From the NCBI GenBank assembly GCA_050018455.1, contig JBEKAA010000007.1:1-64000 (forward strand): a DNA stretch of 64,000 nt. The letters run 5' to 3'. The notes beneath the pieces were generated by a model. It did not search any database and was not told where the DNA came from. It saw only the letters and a program-made list of their open reading frames with translations. The position numbers and the translations under genes are program-made. The stretch is from RBG-13-68-16 sp050018455 (GTDB lineage Bacteria; Acidobacteriota; Thermoanaerobaculia; Thermoanaerobaculales; Thermoanaerobaculaceae). Positions 9,072 to 16,478 of the stretch are shown here, one piece after another (position 1 is the stretch's first letter; each line of letters opens with the position of its first letter).

Positions 9072-10292
9072 CTAGCCGTTGCCGGGACGATGGAGCTCGA
9101 CTCCTTCGTAGCGTGGACACAGTGGTTTCATGCTTTCCTGCAAGGCTTCAAAGGACATGAAGAACACCCGCATTGGTCGGCCCAGGGCCTCGATCGCGCG
9201 ATGCACATCATTGTCTGACTGAATGGTCTTGGTCTTCATGAAGTCCTTCGCGGTAAGCGCAAGGCCGTGATATCGCGCTTTGAGGTCATCAAGCGCAACC
9301 CAAAAGGCGCCGACCGCTTCCTCTGGGATGTCACCAAACGACCCGTTCTTGCGTTCAAAAACAATGATTTCGAGCGCACCGGCCGGCGTCTCAAAGCTAA
9401 CATTGTCCTCTGTCCTCATCCTCTCTGTCGCGGCGAGGTCCTCCTTGACGAACCGCGCCACAAGGTCGCGAAGCCGCGTCATCTCCAGGCAAGGATTGCC
9501 AGTGAGCGGAAGAGCAGCGAAAGGTGTTGCGGCCGCGTGAACGTCTTCCTCCGCCATCGGGGGTAAGGGTGGAAAAGAACCGCAGGCGGACAACGCAGCC
9601 AGATTGGCCACTGAAATCGCGAAGTGCAGGCCGTGGCCTGTCCGAATGCTTTGCGTCGTGATCCCAACCAAACTGCCGTCGGAAAGGAAGAGGCCTCCCC
9701 CTGAACTCCCGTGCGATATCGGGACGGTCGTCTGAATGAGCACCTTCCCCTTGTCCTCCCTAATCTGGCTCACGATGCCAGCGGTGAGGGTGCCTTCCAG
9801 GTCCAAGGGTGAACCAATTGCGAAGACCCGCTGACCTACGGCTGGTCGTTTGGCCGCTATCGTGACAGACTTGAGGAAGGTGAGGGGCGTCATCTGCAAT
9901 GTCGCGAGGTCGTCCTCCGCTGCGCACTGAAAAGGCCTCGCTGGTATGGGGCGTTGATCCGCGCCCTGCCCGGGAAGCGTGACATCAAAGGAGGCACCCC
10001 CTTCGACGACGTGGTAGTTCGTGAGAATCAACCCGTCAGAGGAGAGGATCACCCCACTCCCCGAGGCCAACGGCGCCCCATCACGGTCGGAGACGGCGAT
10101 CGAAACTACCGATGGCGAGAGACGACCGTAGAGGGACGGGATGCCGGGCGGCCGTGGTTCCTGGCCTCGTGCCAACGGGACCGCCAACAGGGTGAGGACC
10201 AACCCTAGAGTCTTGGACCTGGCAAGGAGAACCCGCTCTCCTGACCCTCCCACCTTCGCCTTGGGAATTGTCGTTTCTCCACCTCTCCATTG
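9072..10292 (-). CDS. Secreted or membrane-anchored trypsin-like serine protease (HtrA/Deg-like)
   Basis: A 406-residue protease. After an N-terminal hydrophobic segment (about 29-40) comes a trypsin-fold domain with the catalytic triad visible: His in TNYHVV, Asp in EDDLATL and Ser in HGSSGGGLF. The IGSPLDLEGTLTAG and ITTQSIRTG stretches are typical of Deg proteases. There is no PDZ domain; instead about 170 C-terminal residues form a region I do not recognise, with charged helices and a conserved-looking ALEIIVFERKNGS. The start is uncertain: ATG 10292 gives a long n-region before the hydrophobic segment, while GTG 10253 gives a more normal signal peptide. It lies next to bacterioferritin on the same strand, 55 bases downstream. 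Confidence 0.85.
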   Translation of the reverse strand, partial: QWRGGETTIPKAKVGGSGERVLLARSKTLGLVLTLLAVPLARGQEPRPPGIPSLYGRLSPSVVSIAVSDRDGAPLASGSGVILSSDGLILTNYHVVEGGASFDVTLPGQGADQRPIPARPFQCAAEDDLATLQMTPLTFLKSVTIAAKRPAVGQRVFAIGSPLDLEGTLTAGIVSQIREDKGKVLIQTTVPISHGSSGGGLFLSDGSLVGITTQSIRTGHGLHFAISVANLAALSACGSFPPLPPMAEEDVHAAATPFAALPLTGNPCLEMTRLRDLVARFVKEDLAATERMRTEDNVSFETPAGALEIIVFERKNGSFGDIPEEAVGAFWVALDDLKARYHGLALTAKDFMKTKTIQSDNDVHRAIEALGRPMRVFFMSFEALQESMKPLCPRYEGVELHRPGNG

Positions 10293-10347
10293 CATCCACA
10301 GCTTCGCCTGAGGACAGCCCAACTGCGGTCAGTATTGAGTCGAGTCG

Positions 10348-10824
10348 TTAGCCCTCGCCGCCACACTGGACCGCCAGGTAATTGGCAAGCCCAAACTGTT
10401 CGATCTGCGTTTGCTGAACCTCCGCCCAGTTCAGATGGCCCTCTTCCATCTTGAGGATCTTGGTCAGAAGATCGCTGGTTGACTTGTCGCCGGCCTGGTC
10501 GCACAGCTTGATGGTGGCGTTGTACGCCTTGATCGCGCCCAGTTCATCGTTCTCGTCGTTCGTCACCATTTCGACCACCGTGGCTCCGATCCGCATCGCC
10601 TTGAGCTTCGAGACGACCGGCGTCCCATCGAGGAAGAGAATCCGGCCGATCAGCCACTCCGCGTGGTGCATCTCGTCCATGGCCTGGTGCTCGATCGCCT
10701 TGTGCAGCTTCCCATAGCCCCAGTTGGCGCACATCTCGGCGTGCACCATGTACTGGCTGATCGCCGTCAGTTCCTCCGCCAACCTCCCGTTGAGCGCCTC
10801 GATGACCTTCTCGTTGCCCTTCAT
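10348..10824 (-). CDS. bfr: Bacterioferritin
   Basis: A 158-residue iron-storage protein that oxidises Fe(II) and stores the mineral inside a 24-subunit shell. All ferroxidase ligands sit at canonical positions: Glu18, Glu51, His54, Glu94, Glu127 and His130. Met52, the haem-bridging residue between subunits, is present. AGGGAGA stands a few bases before ATG 10824, and a TATACT (10854-10849) could be the -10 box. The HtrA-like protease gene follows on the same strand. Length matches the family. Confidence 0.97.
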   Translation of the reverse strand: MKGNEKVIEALNGRLAEELTAISQYMVHAEMCANWGYGKLHKAIEHQAMDEMHHAEWLIGRILFLDGTPVVSKLKAMRIGATVVEMVTNDENDELGAIKAYNATIKLCDQAGDKSTSDLLTKILKMEEGHLNWAEVQQTQIEQFGLANYLAVQCGGEG

Positions 10825-11296
10825 CGTCGTTCTCCCTTCTCGGAACCCAGTATAGGACTCGTGCGCCGCTTGCTCGGGCGAGACGGCCGGACTCTCGTCG
10901 GAGCGCTACGAGAGTGTCGCACCCGACAGGAGAAGGCGATCGACCGGTGGTGAGGCGGTACGGCACGGCACAGGAAGCTGGCGATCAAGGAGTGTCCTTA
11001 CGAAGCGCGCCTGGCGCGGTCGCGTGTCGGCATTGGTAGGCAGGCCGGGCCGATCGCAAGGGCAAGACCGCTTCGTGCTGCTACCAGACTGGTCAAACCC
11101 CATTTTCGGGCAGGTCACCAGTCCAGCTGAGCAAAGTGCAAACCCGCCACGACGAGACAATCATACTGCTCGGCATGTCCTGGCCGCGCTAGTGGCTGAG
11201 GGCCTGTCAAAGCAGGAGCCACTCGTTCGCTCCAGACACCCCTCTTCGGCTTGGGTGAGGACAGTGTAGACTTCCCTCAAGTACGGGAGGGACAAT
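10825..11296. other. Intergenic gap between divergent bfr and a small gene
   Basis: No convincing gene or RNA. A perfect 8-base-pair hairpin lies at 10891-10915 (ACTCTCGT / ACGAGAGT, nine-base loop), without a T run. A likely -10 box for bfr is at 10849-10854 on the minus strand. Confidence 0.45.
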
Positions 11297-11467
11297 ATGG
11301 CTAAGGTACCGCCGTACCACACCGATTCGATGGAGTATCCGCCCGAGCACCGCCACGTCCATCATGACAAGAACACCTGCCCGGACGGCAAACGAATCAA
11401 GAAGGAACACCTGAAGTTCGGGACTGGGAACAAGCTCCATTGCCCCGAATGCGACAAGGTCACCTAG
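11297..11467 (+). CDS. Small hypothetical protein with two Cys-Pro pairs (56 aa)
   Basis: A 56-residue gene. GGGAGGGA precedes ATG 11297 at good spacing. The protein is rich in histidine, lysine and proline (YHTDSMEYPPEHRHVHHDKN) and has TCPDGKRIKKEH then HCPECDKV at the C-terminus. The three cysteines and clustered histidines suggest metal binding. From memory, similar short proteins occur as orphans in many Proteobacteria; I know of no function. Coding evidence is the ribosome binding site, the compact motif layout and the clean stop. Confidence 0.7.
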   Translation: MAKVPPYHTDSMEYPPEHRHVHHDKNTCPDGKRIKKEHLKFGTGNKLHCPECDKVT

Positions 11468-11642
11468 ATCATCCTCCTCCGGAGTGACCCGCCTCCAGTT
11501 GTGACGGTCTGGATGGCTGGGTTTCCGCAGTATCCCCCGTCCGTCATGGGAGGACTAGCATAAGAATTGGTACCGCAAGCCGCTGCAGGTCAGAGGGCAG
11601 CCGGTTGGTCACGCGTTGGCGGGTCCGGTATGGAGGCCGTGA

Positions 11643-11909
11643 GTGATGAAGCCGATTCCGAGGCGTGAGCGGGAGACCGTGGACCAGGTCCTAGTCGCGT
11701 ACGGCTTCTCTCCCGAGGACTTTGAGGCGACGGCCGACGAGGACCCGCCCAGCCAGGAGGGATCGATCGATGCCTGGGCGACCCGGACGGTGACCGTCCG
11801 CCGCAAGGTCTCCGGTCACCGGCGCCGCTACCGAGACCTGCCAGGCACGGCCTGGATCATCGATGGCCTCCAGCTCGACCTCGTCGCAGGCCTGTTCGGC
11901 AGGCCGTGA
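11643..11909 (+). CDS. Small hypothetical protein (88 aa)
   Basis: GGAGG at 11632-11636 stands six bases before GTG 11643 (ATG 11646 is the next codon). The protein starts MMKPIPRRERETVDQVLVAYGF, continues with an acidic stretch (EDFEATADEDPPSQEG) and ends with a basic region followed by a hydrophobic tail (AWIIDGLQLDLVAGLFG). No family is recognised. It lies between the 56-residue gene and repeat copy B. Coding status rests on the ribosome binding site and codon pattern only. Confidence 0.5.
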   Translation: MMKPIPRRERETVDQVLVAYGFSPEDFEATADEDPPSQEGSIDAWATRTVTVRRKVSGHRRRYRDLPGTAWIIDGLQLDLVAGLFGRP

Positions 11910-11978
11910 CGGTCAAGGTGCCACCCGGAGACGACAGCGCGAAATGAGCAACGGGCTCGCTGCGCTCGCCCCGCACCT

Positions 11979-12060
11979 CCCACAGCCTCGGCGACGACCT
12001 CACATGATCATCGCCGATGTCTATATGGGTGGTCCAGACTTTCAGGGGTGCAGAATAGGT
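11979..12060 (+). repeat. Diverged direct repeat, copy B
   Basis: Partner of 8935-9016: same two conserved blocks at identical 64-base spacing, same orientation. It ends about 105 bases before the HU-like gene. Confidence 0.55.
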
Positions 12061-12163
12061 AGTCGCTTGCCAGCAGATCGGGCGGGGTTGTCTATGATAG
12101 TGGCGGTGCACAGTTCATATGGGTAATGTCGGTTGATCCGTTCGGGTGAGGAGCGGAGGAGGA

Positions 12164-13534
12164 TCAATGACCAAGGCCGATATCATCAGAGTGCTCGCGG
12201 ACCAGGTTGGCTTCACGCGGCGAGAGGCCGCAGCGGTGCTCAGCGTTGTCCTGGACGGTGTCGTGGAGGCGATCGGCAAGGGTGAGAAGGTGGAGCTCCG
12301 CGGCTTCGGTTCCTTCCGCACCCGCAAGCGCCATCTTATCGCTCGCCTCGCGCTGCATGTCCGGCAGGACGTGGGAGTAGGTGTCGAGGGTCATGGTGAT
12401 ACTGGCGTGGCCCAGGCGCTCCGAGGCAACCTTCGGGTGGACGCCAGCCGCCAGGAGCAGGGTTGCTGCCGTGTGCCGAAGGTCGTACAGGCGCAGGGTG
12501 ACGGGCAGCCCCGCCACCTTCAACGCCGTACGGAATTGCCGCTGAAGGAGGTTCGAACGCCCCACGAAGCCACCCACCTCATTGGTGAAGACGAGGTCCG
12601 GCTGTTCCCAGGAACCCCCGAGCTTCAACCGCTGCTGGAGTTGCTCAGATTTGTGGCGCCGGAGCGCCTCGACCACACTTGCCGGGATGGGAACGGTTCG
12701 GCGGCTGCGGTCGGTCTTCGGTTCGTCGAACCGGTAGCCGGCCGCCGTCTTGACGAGGGTCCGCTGCACGGTGATCGCGCCCTTCTTCAGGTCGATGTCC
12801 TGCCACTTGAGGGCAAGGTACTCCCCCGGACGCATGCCGGTGAACACGGCGAGCTTGAAGAGGGCCTCGAACCTCGTACCCTCGATGGCGGCGAGGAATC
12901 GCTTCGCCTCATCGGCCCCGAGAGCCTGCATCTCGCGCCGTGGCTGGCGCACCTTGTCCACGTCCGCGGCCGGGTTGAAGGTGAGGATGCGCCACCGCAC
13001 AGCCTGCTTCAGAGCGGCGCTCAGGATCGAATACGCGTAGCGGACGGTTCTGGCTGAGAGCGTGTACTCCCTTGTGACGTAGGCGGGCGCGTCCTTGTCG
13101 GCCGCCTCGTCCGGGTTCGCCGGCTTTGGGGCGTGCACGCGCCGGGCGAAGACTTGCTCCGCCAGTGTCTGGAAATGGCCCTGGATCGCGAGGGCGGTTA
13201 CCTGCTCGAGCCGCCGGCCTCCCAGTCCGGGCCGAACGTAGCGGTCCAGCACATAGGCGTACGACTCCGCCGTCTGCGGCCGGACGCTCTGCTTCACGGA
13301 GTCAAGCCACCGGTCCAGGAACTGGTTCAGGGTGAGCTTGCTTTCGCGCACCACCTTCCCCTCGTTCTTGTCCTGGCGTGTCCTCGTCAGGAAAGCCCTC
13401 GCCTCACCGAGCTTCTTGAAGGTCTTGGTGACGGACTCCGGCTTCCCGCCCGGCGCCGTTCCCACCCTGACACGCACCTGCCAGGTCGCGACCCCGGTTC
13501 GGCTGGAGACCCGCTTCGTGATCGGTTTCGGCAT
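12164..13534 (-). CDS. Tyrosine recombinase / phage-type integrase (int1)
   Basis: A 456-residue site-specific recombinase. It has an N-terminal AP2-like arm-binding part, a SAM-like core-binding domain (about 65-185, with an unusual insert KPANPDEAADKDAP) and a catalytic domain. Catalytic residues seen: Arg in TGMRPGE (about 234), Y-D-L-R-H (the first box-II His is Tyr, a common variant), LGH, and the nucleophile Tyr in DTYSHV (about 386). GGGAG precedes ATG 13534. The last 55 or so residues (after SDKM) are read antisense through the HU-like gene and are probably not native. It closes the left end of the satellite-like island. Confidence 0.9.
   Translation of the reverse strand: MPKPITKRVSSRTGVATWQVRVRVGTAPGGKPESVTKTFKKLGEARAFLTRTRQDKNEGKVVRESKLTLNQFLDRWLDSVKQSVRPQTAESYAYVLDRYVRPGLGGRRLEQVTALAIQGHFQTLAEQVFARRVHAPKPANPDEAADKDAPAYVTREYTLSARTVRYAYSILSAALKQAVRWRILTFNPAADVDKVRQPRREMQALGADEAKRFLAAIEGTRFEALFKLAVFTGMRPGEYLALKWQDIDLKKGAITVQRTLVKTAAGYRFDEPKTDRSRRTVPIPASVVEALRRHKSEQLQQRLKLGGSWEQPDLVFTNEVGGFVGRSNLLQRQFRTALKVAGLPVTLRLYDLRHTAATLLLAAGVHPKVASERLGHASITMTLDTYSHVLPDMQREASDKMALAGAEGTEAAELHLLTLADRLHDTVQDNAEHRCGLSPREANLVREHSDDIGLGH
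12167..12335 (+). pseudogene. HU/IHF-family DNA-binding protein, 5' part, cut by the integrase gene
   Basis: ATG 12167 follows a strong GGAGGAGGA site. The protein reads MTKADIIRVLADQVGFT and VELRGFGSFRTR, the N-terminal helices and beta-arm base of HU/IHF proteins. Similarity ends at about residue 52-56 (12322-12335). The frame then stays open but runs antisense through the integrase gene, so the DNA-gripping beta arm (usually GRNP...) and C-terminal helix are missing. The lost half was not found elsewhere in the window, including next to the other end of the island. This looks like an integration or deletion junction; a chimeric assembly is an alternative. Confidence 0.7.
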
Positions 13535-13608
13535 GTCTGACTCCCGTCAGAACCAATATGGGGCCTGATCGTGGAGGGCGCAAATTGGGCGCATGAATTG
13601 CGGTCACG

Positions 13609-13630
13609 TTGACTATAAGTGACTTATAAT
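13609..13630. promoter_or_regulatory. Palindrome overlapping a TATAAT box upstream of int1
   Basis: TATAAGT-g-ACTTATA at 13614-13628 is a perfect 15-base palindrome and the most AT-rich spot in the region. It overlaps TATAAT (13625-13630) and, on the minus strand, TATTATAAGT reading toward int1. It is a good candidate for an operator controlling an element promoter. Confidence 0.45.
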
Positions 13631-13702
13631 ACGATCATCTGATCCTGGTTCAGGGAATCATCAACCCGAAGCCTGACGCCATGCGCCCGGCCGGCCCGTG
13701 GG

Positions 13703-14557
13703 TTAACCCTCCTGAGGTCGGCTAGTCTGGTCTAGCTGCACGTCTTTTCGCTGGCCTTCCGCTACCCAGTGCTTGACCCGTCGAGCATCCAAGTCTGTCA
13801 TGGCTTGAATGCCTGGGAAGAGAGACTGGAGGCCAGCAACAACATTCGCCGCGGCGATACCCAGTGAGATTGCTACGGTCTGGCGGAGTTGCTGCTCCTC
13901 CTCTTCGGAATGGGAGCCCTTTAGGGACTCAACACTGAACCATCCCGTGTGGGCGTGGTCGCACAGATAAGAGTAGTGGTCCTCCGCAAAGACCTTGGCT
14001 ATCCCAGCACCTTTCGCCATATCCCGAAAACTCGGTCGCCACCTGGAACCCTCGCGGAGTACTTCTTTCTGTTCTCCAAGGGAGCGCTTCAGAAAAGCCG
14101 GGTTCGCCTTGATTTCCTCCAAGACTTCGTCGATCAAGCGCCGCTCTTCTTCCAGCTGTTCCTTCTGGCCCTCCAACAGAACGTCAAAATGTTGCCGCCT
14201 GCGCACGCTCTCAATGGACCATCGGCGATAACGGAGTTGGCGTTCTTGTTCGTCGTCACCCGGCGCGACGAAGATCCAATGAAACAACAAGAACGCCTCC
14301 CAGCCAGCTCGGGCCAGTAGAAACACAGACGTACCATCGAGGAAGCGAGGCCCATTCGGCATGAGGGCGGACTTGTCGCGAAGAAGTGTGAGCGCCGAGG
14401 CTGCGTGGCCAGTCAGCTTGAATGCAAAACCGAGCGCCTTGCCCCTGACGCCGGTATGCGCCTTACCCAGAGGGGCGCACTCCTCACCGAGCCTCGCCAG
14501 TAGGACCACCAGGGCGGCCAGTTCTCGCTCGTGCTCCGTCACCGTGTCGGGGGTCAC
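13703..14557 (-). CDS. Hypothetical protein of the island (possibly DUF5677-like)
   Basis: About 284 residues. GTG 14557 is chosen because a TAGTAT box ends five bases upstream; longer upstream starts add low-complexity arginine-rich sequence. The protein is alpha-helical and soluble, with an aromatic stretch (FLLARAGWEAFLLFHWIF), a charged helical segment around EGQKEQLEEERRLIDE, and a later EDHYSYLCDHAHTGWFSVES. The helical layout with Y-x-x-L-C/S-x-x-x-H resembles DUF5677 proteins, many of which sit in defence or mobile loci, but this is a loose resemblance. It lies between int1 and the terminase genes. Confidence 0.65.
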   Translation of the reverse strand: MTPDTVTEHERELAALVVLLARLGEECAPLGKAHTGVRGKALGFAFKLTGHAASALTLLRDKSALMPNGPRFLDGTSVFLLARAGWEAFLLFHWIFVAPGDDEQERQLRYRRWSIESVRRRQHFDVLLEGQKEQLEEERRLIDEVLEEIKANPAFLKRSLGEQKEVLREGSRWRPSFRDMAKGAGIAKVFAEDHYSYLCDHAHTGWFSVESLKGSHSEEEEQQLRQTVAISLGIAAANVVAGLQSLFPGIQAMTDLDARRVKHWVAEGQRKDVQLDQTSRPQEG

Positions 14558-14562
14558 GCCTA

Positions 14563-14568
14563 ATACTA
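14563..14568 (-). promoter_or_regulatory. -10 box (TAGTAT), possible leaderless start
   Basis: TAGTAT on the minus strand, five bases before GTG 14557. Confidence 0.4.
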
Positions 14569-14610
14569 TCAGCCCGTAGCTTTGCTGGGCACCATCATGC
14601 CGCCGTTGTT

Positions 14611-15237
14611 TTACAGGATGTCCAACCACGCATCCCTCAACGGCCGTCGGCCGCTTGTGGCGATCCCGCCAAGAAGGGGAACCGGGTTCGCCTCGGCGTA
14701 CCAGCACGCCAGCGCAACCGCGAGCACGAGGTCGTCATGCGTACCTTCGCGCCAGGCGCCGTATTGGTCGTGCCCCGCGAGCGTGATCCGCACCTGGAAG
14801 TTCAGCAGCTCCTTCACCAATGTCTCGGCCTCGGTCAACGCCTCGGCAATCAGCAGCCGGTGGCTCTGCAGCAGGACCTGGACGACGCTCACCAGGTCTC
14901 TCTTTGGCACCCTGAACGCACCGTCCTCGCGTGTGACCGCGTCCCCTCCGGTGATCGTGACCGCGGTCGCGCGGACGCCCGCCCGCGACAGCATGTCGAG
15001 CAGGGCCCGGCCCACGCCCGTGGCGTCCACAATCACAGGGGCGTAGCGGAGGAGTGGCGTCTGCATGATCGCCGCCACGCGCGACACCACGACCGGATAG
15101 CTGGTGCCGAGTGGGACCCGCTCAAGGTGGATGCAGTGGTACGCCGGCTGCGTGCCAGGCTGTTCATGAAGGACGCAGATCGCCGTGAAGTCGTTCATCT
15201 GGCCGATGTCGAGGCCGACAATGTACCGCTCGCTCAT
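14611..15237 (-). CDS. Phage terminase large subunit, nuclease domain encoded as a separate gene
   Basis: A 208-residue RNase H-fold nuclease that cuts concatemeric DNA during packaging. Three acidic positions of the terminase nuclease are visible: GLDIGQMNDF near the start, VDATGVGRALLDML in the middle and HDDLVLAVALACWY near the end. In most phages this domain is the C-terminal half of one TerL protein. Here it starts with its own ATG at 15237, overlapping the stop of the ATPase gene as ATGA (15234-15237), so the two are translationally coupled. An ancient frameshift is possible, but both pieces are intact and join at the natural interdomain linker. Confidence 0.85.
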   Translation of the reverse strand: MSERYIVGLDIGQMNDFTAICVLHEQPGTQPAYHCIHLERVPLGTSYPVVVSRVAAIMQTPLLRYAPVIVDATGVGRALLDMLSRAGVRATAVTITGGDAVTREDGAFRVPKRDLVSVVQVLLQSHRLLIAEALTEAETLVKELLNFQVRITLAGHDQYGAWREGTHDDLVLAVALACWYAEANPVPLLGGIATSGRRPLRDAWLDIL

Positions 15238-15995
15238 GGAGTCCCCCCTCCGAACAGCGGCTCGATGTCCTTCGACAGCGCCGCCTGCACGTCGGCGAAC
15301 GCGAACGCCGCCAACTGGTCGTCATGGAACTGGCATTCAAATTCCTGCTCGAACACCCACCGCGGCATGAGGCGTCGCTGCTCCTCGAGGAACGCAGCCG
15401 GAATGCGCGGGCACTCGGTCGCCGTGATCTTCACGCGGTACCACTCCGGGCCGCCCCCGGTCCATAGGCGGTGGAACACTCCCCGTTTACCGAACGGCGT
15501 CGACAACAAGATGATCCGGCCACGACTCACCGCCAGCGCCGGCGCCAGAGCATCGTAGAGCGCGTCATCGACGCGTGCCGCCTCGTCGATGATCACCAGC
15601 GAAACGCCCGAGTACCCACGGACCGTGTGCTCGATTCCTGGAAGTGCGACGATCCGACTGCCGTTCGTCAGCTCGAGCCGCAGGGCGGACTCCGCCTCCA
15701 CGGGCACGGCCTCACCAAGTCGGCCATAGAATCCAACCAGCGCCCGGAACAGCTCTTGAGCCTGCCGCAGCGCCGGACTCGCGAGCAGCACCAGCGCTGG
15801 GGGCCGGTACAGCGCCGTGTGAAGGCCCAAAATCGCGGCCACCGTCGTCTTGCCGGCCTGGCGGCTGCAGAGGAGCAGCATCCGGTCGGCATTCGAGCGC
15901 AACAGGTCGCGCTGCCACCGGTCAGGCTCATGACCCAGTGACTGCATCAGCCGCACGGGATCGAGGGCAAGGGCGAGGTCACGGGCGAGGTTCAT
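15234..15995 (-). CDS. Phage terminase large subunit, ATPase domain encoded as a separate gene
   Basis: A 253-residue packaging motor ATPase. It has an adenine-binding DRWQRDLL motif, Walker A CSRQAGKTT, Walker B LVIIDEAARV and coupling motif LLSTPFGKRG, in terminase order. ATG 15995 is chosen because it starts MNLARDLALALDPV, a normal terminase opening; earlier codons are antisense-like. It overlaps the end of the TerS-like gene by 17 bases and is followed by the nuclease gene in a four-base overlap. Packaging proteins with no capsid or portal genes nearby suggest a satellite that uses a helper phage's particles, or a reduced prophage. Confidence 0.88.
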   Translation of the reverse strand: MNLARDLALALDPVRLMQSLGHEPDRWQRDLLRSNADRMLLLCSRQAGKTTVAAILGLHTALYRPPALVLLASPALRQAQELFRALVGFYGRLGEAVPVEAESALRLELTNGSRIVALPGIEHTVRGYSGVSLVIIDEAARVDDALYDALAPALAVSRGRIILLSTPFGKRGVFHRLWTGGGPEWYRVKITATECPRIPAAFLEEQRRLMPRWVFEQEFECQFHDDQLAAFAFADVQAALSKDIEPLFGGGTP

Positions 15996-16467
15996 GGTCA
16001 CTGTCGATGACCCCGGCCAACGCGAGCTGGGCCTCCGCGTATGGCTGAAGCGCCGTGAGGATGCGACCGCGCAGCGCAAGCCATTCGGGCGCAACCAGGA
16101 TGTTGACGGTCACGCCGTCCTGTAACTCACCCGCCAGCTTGCCGAGCAGCTCCACACAGCTGCGGGCCTCTCGAATGGCGCCGAGGGCGGAGCGAAGATC
16201 GCCGCCGCGCTCAGCCGTTTCGAGGATGGTTACGGCCTTGGCCTGCAGCTCCCGCACCTGCGCGAGCAGATCGTCAGCTCGAGTAACTTCCGTGACCTCG
16301 TGGGCCTTCGCAAGCGACGTGGGTAGGTGGGCCTTCGCGTGTCGCTCAACGGCGTCAGGCCCTACCGCGAAACGCCGCGCTACACCGCGATATGAATCGC
16401 GGCCCACGAGCGCCGCATCGATCGCGTCCCGATCGGGATGGGTGCAAACGGTGCAGTGGCGAGCCAT
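15979..16467 (-). CDS. Zinc-HTH protein, probable terminase small subunit analogue
   Basis: A 162-residue protein with an N-terminal zinc-HTH module: Cys5, Cys8, His43 and His47 make a CxxC...HxxxH set around a helix-turn-helix (YRGVARRFAVGPDAVERH). The middle (about 65-110) is a likely coiled coil or oligomerisation helix, and the C-terminus is short and amphipathic. Proteins with this layout commonly stand directly upstream of terminase ATPase genes, where the small subunit that recognises the pac/cos site belongs. Function is inferred from position and DNA-binding fold. Confidence 0.7.
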   Translation of the reverse strand: MARHCTVCTHPDRDAIDAALVGRDSYRGVARRFAVGPDAVERHAKAHLPTSLAKAHEVTEVTRADDLLAQVRELQAKAVTILETAERGGDLRSALGAIREARSCVELLGKLAGELQDGVTVNILVAPEWLALRGRILTALQPYAEAQLALAGVIDSDHEPRP

Positions 16468-16478
16468 GGCACCGTCGC

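Noticed and set aside
10891..10915. Terminator hairpin
   Set aside because: The 8 bp stem is perfect but lacks a T run and lies upstream of both flanking genes, so a terminator makes no sense here; kept only as a note in the gap entry.
12146..13057. A 303-codon plus-strand open frame starting as HU and continuing
   Set aside because: Only the first about 55 codons match HU; the rest is antisense to the integrase catalytic domain.
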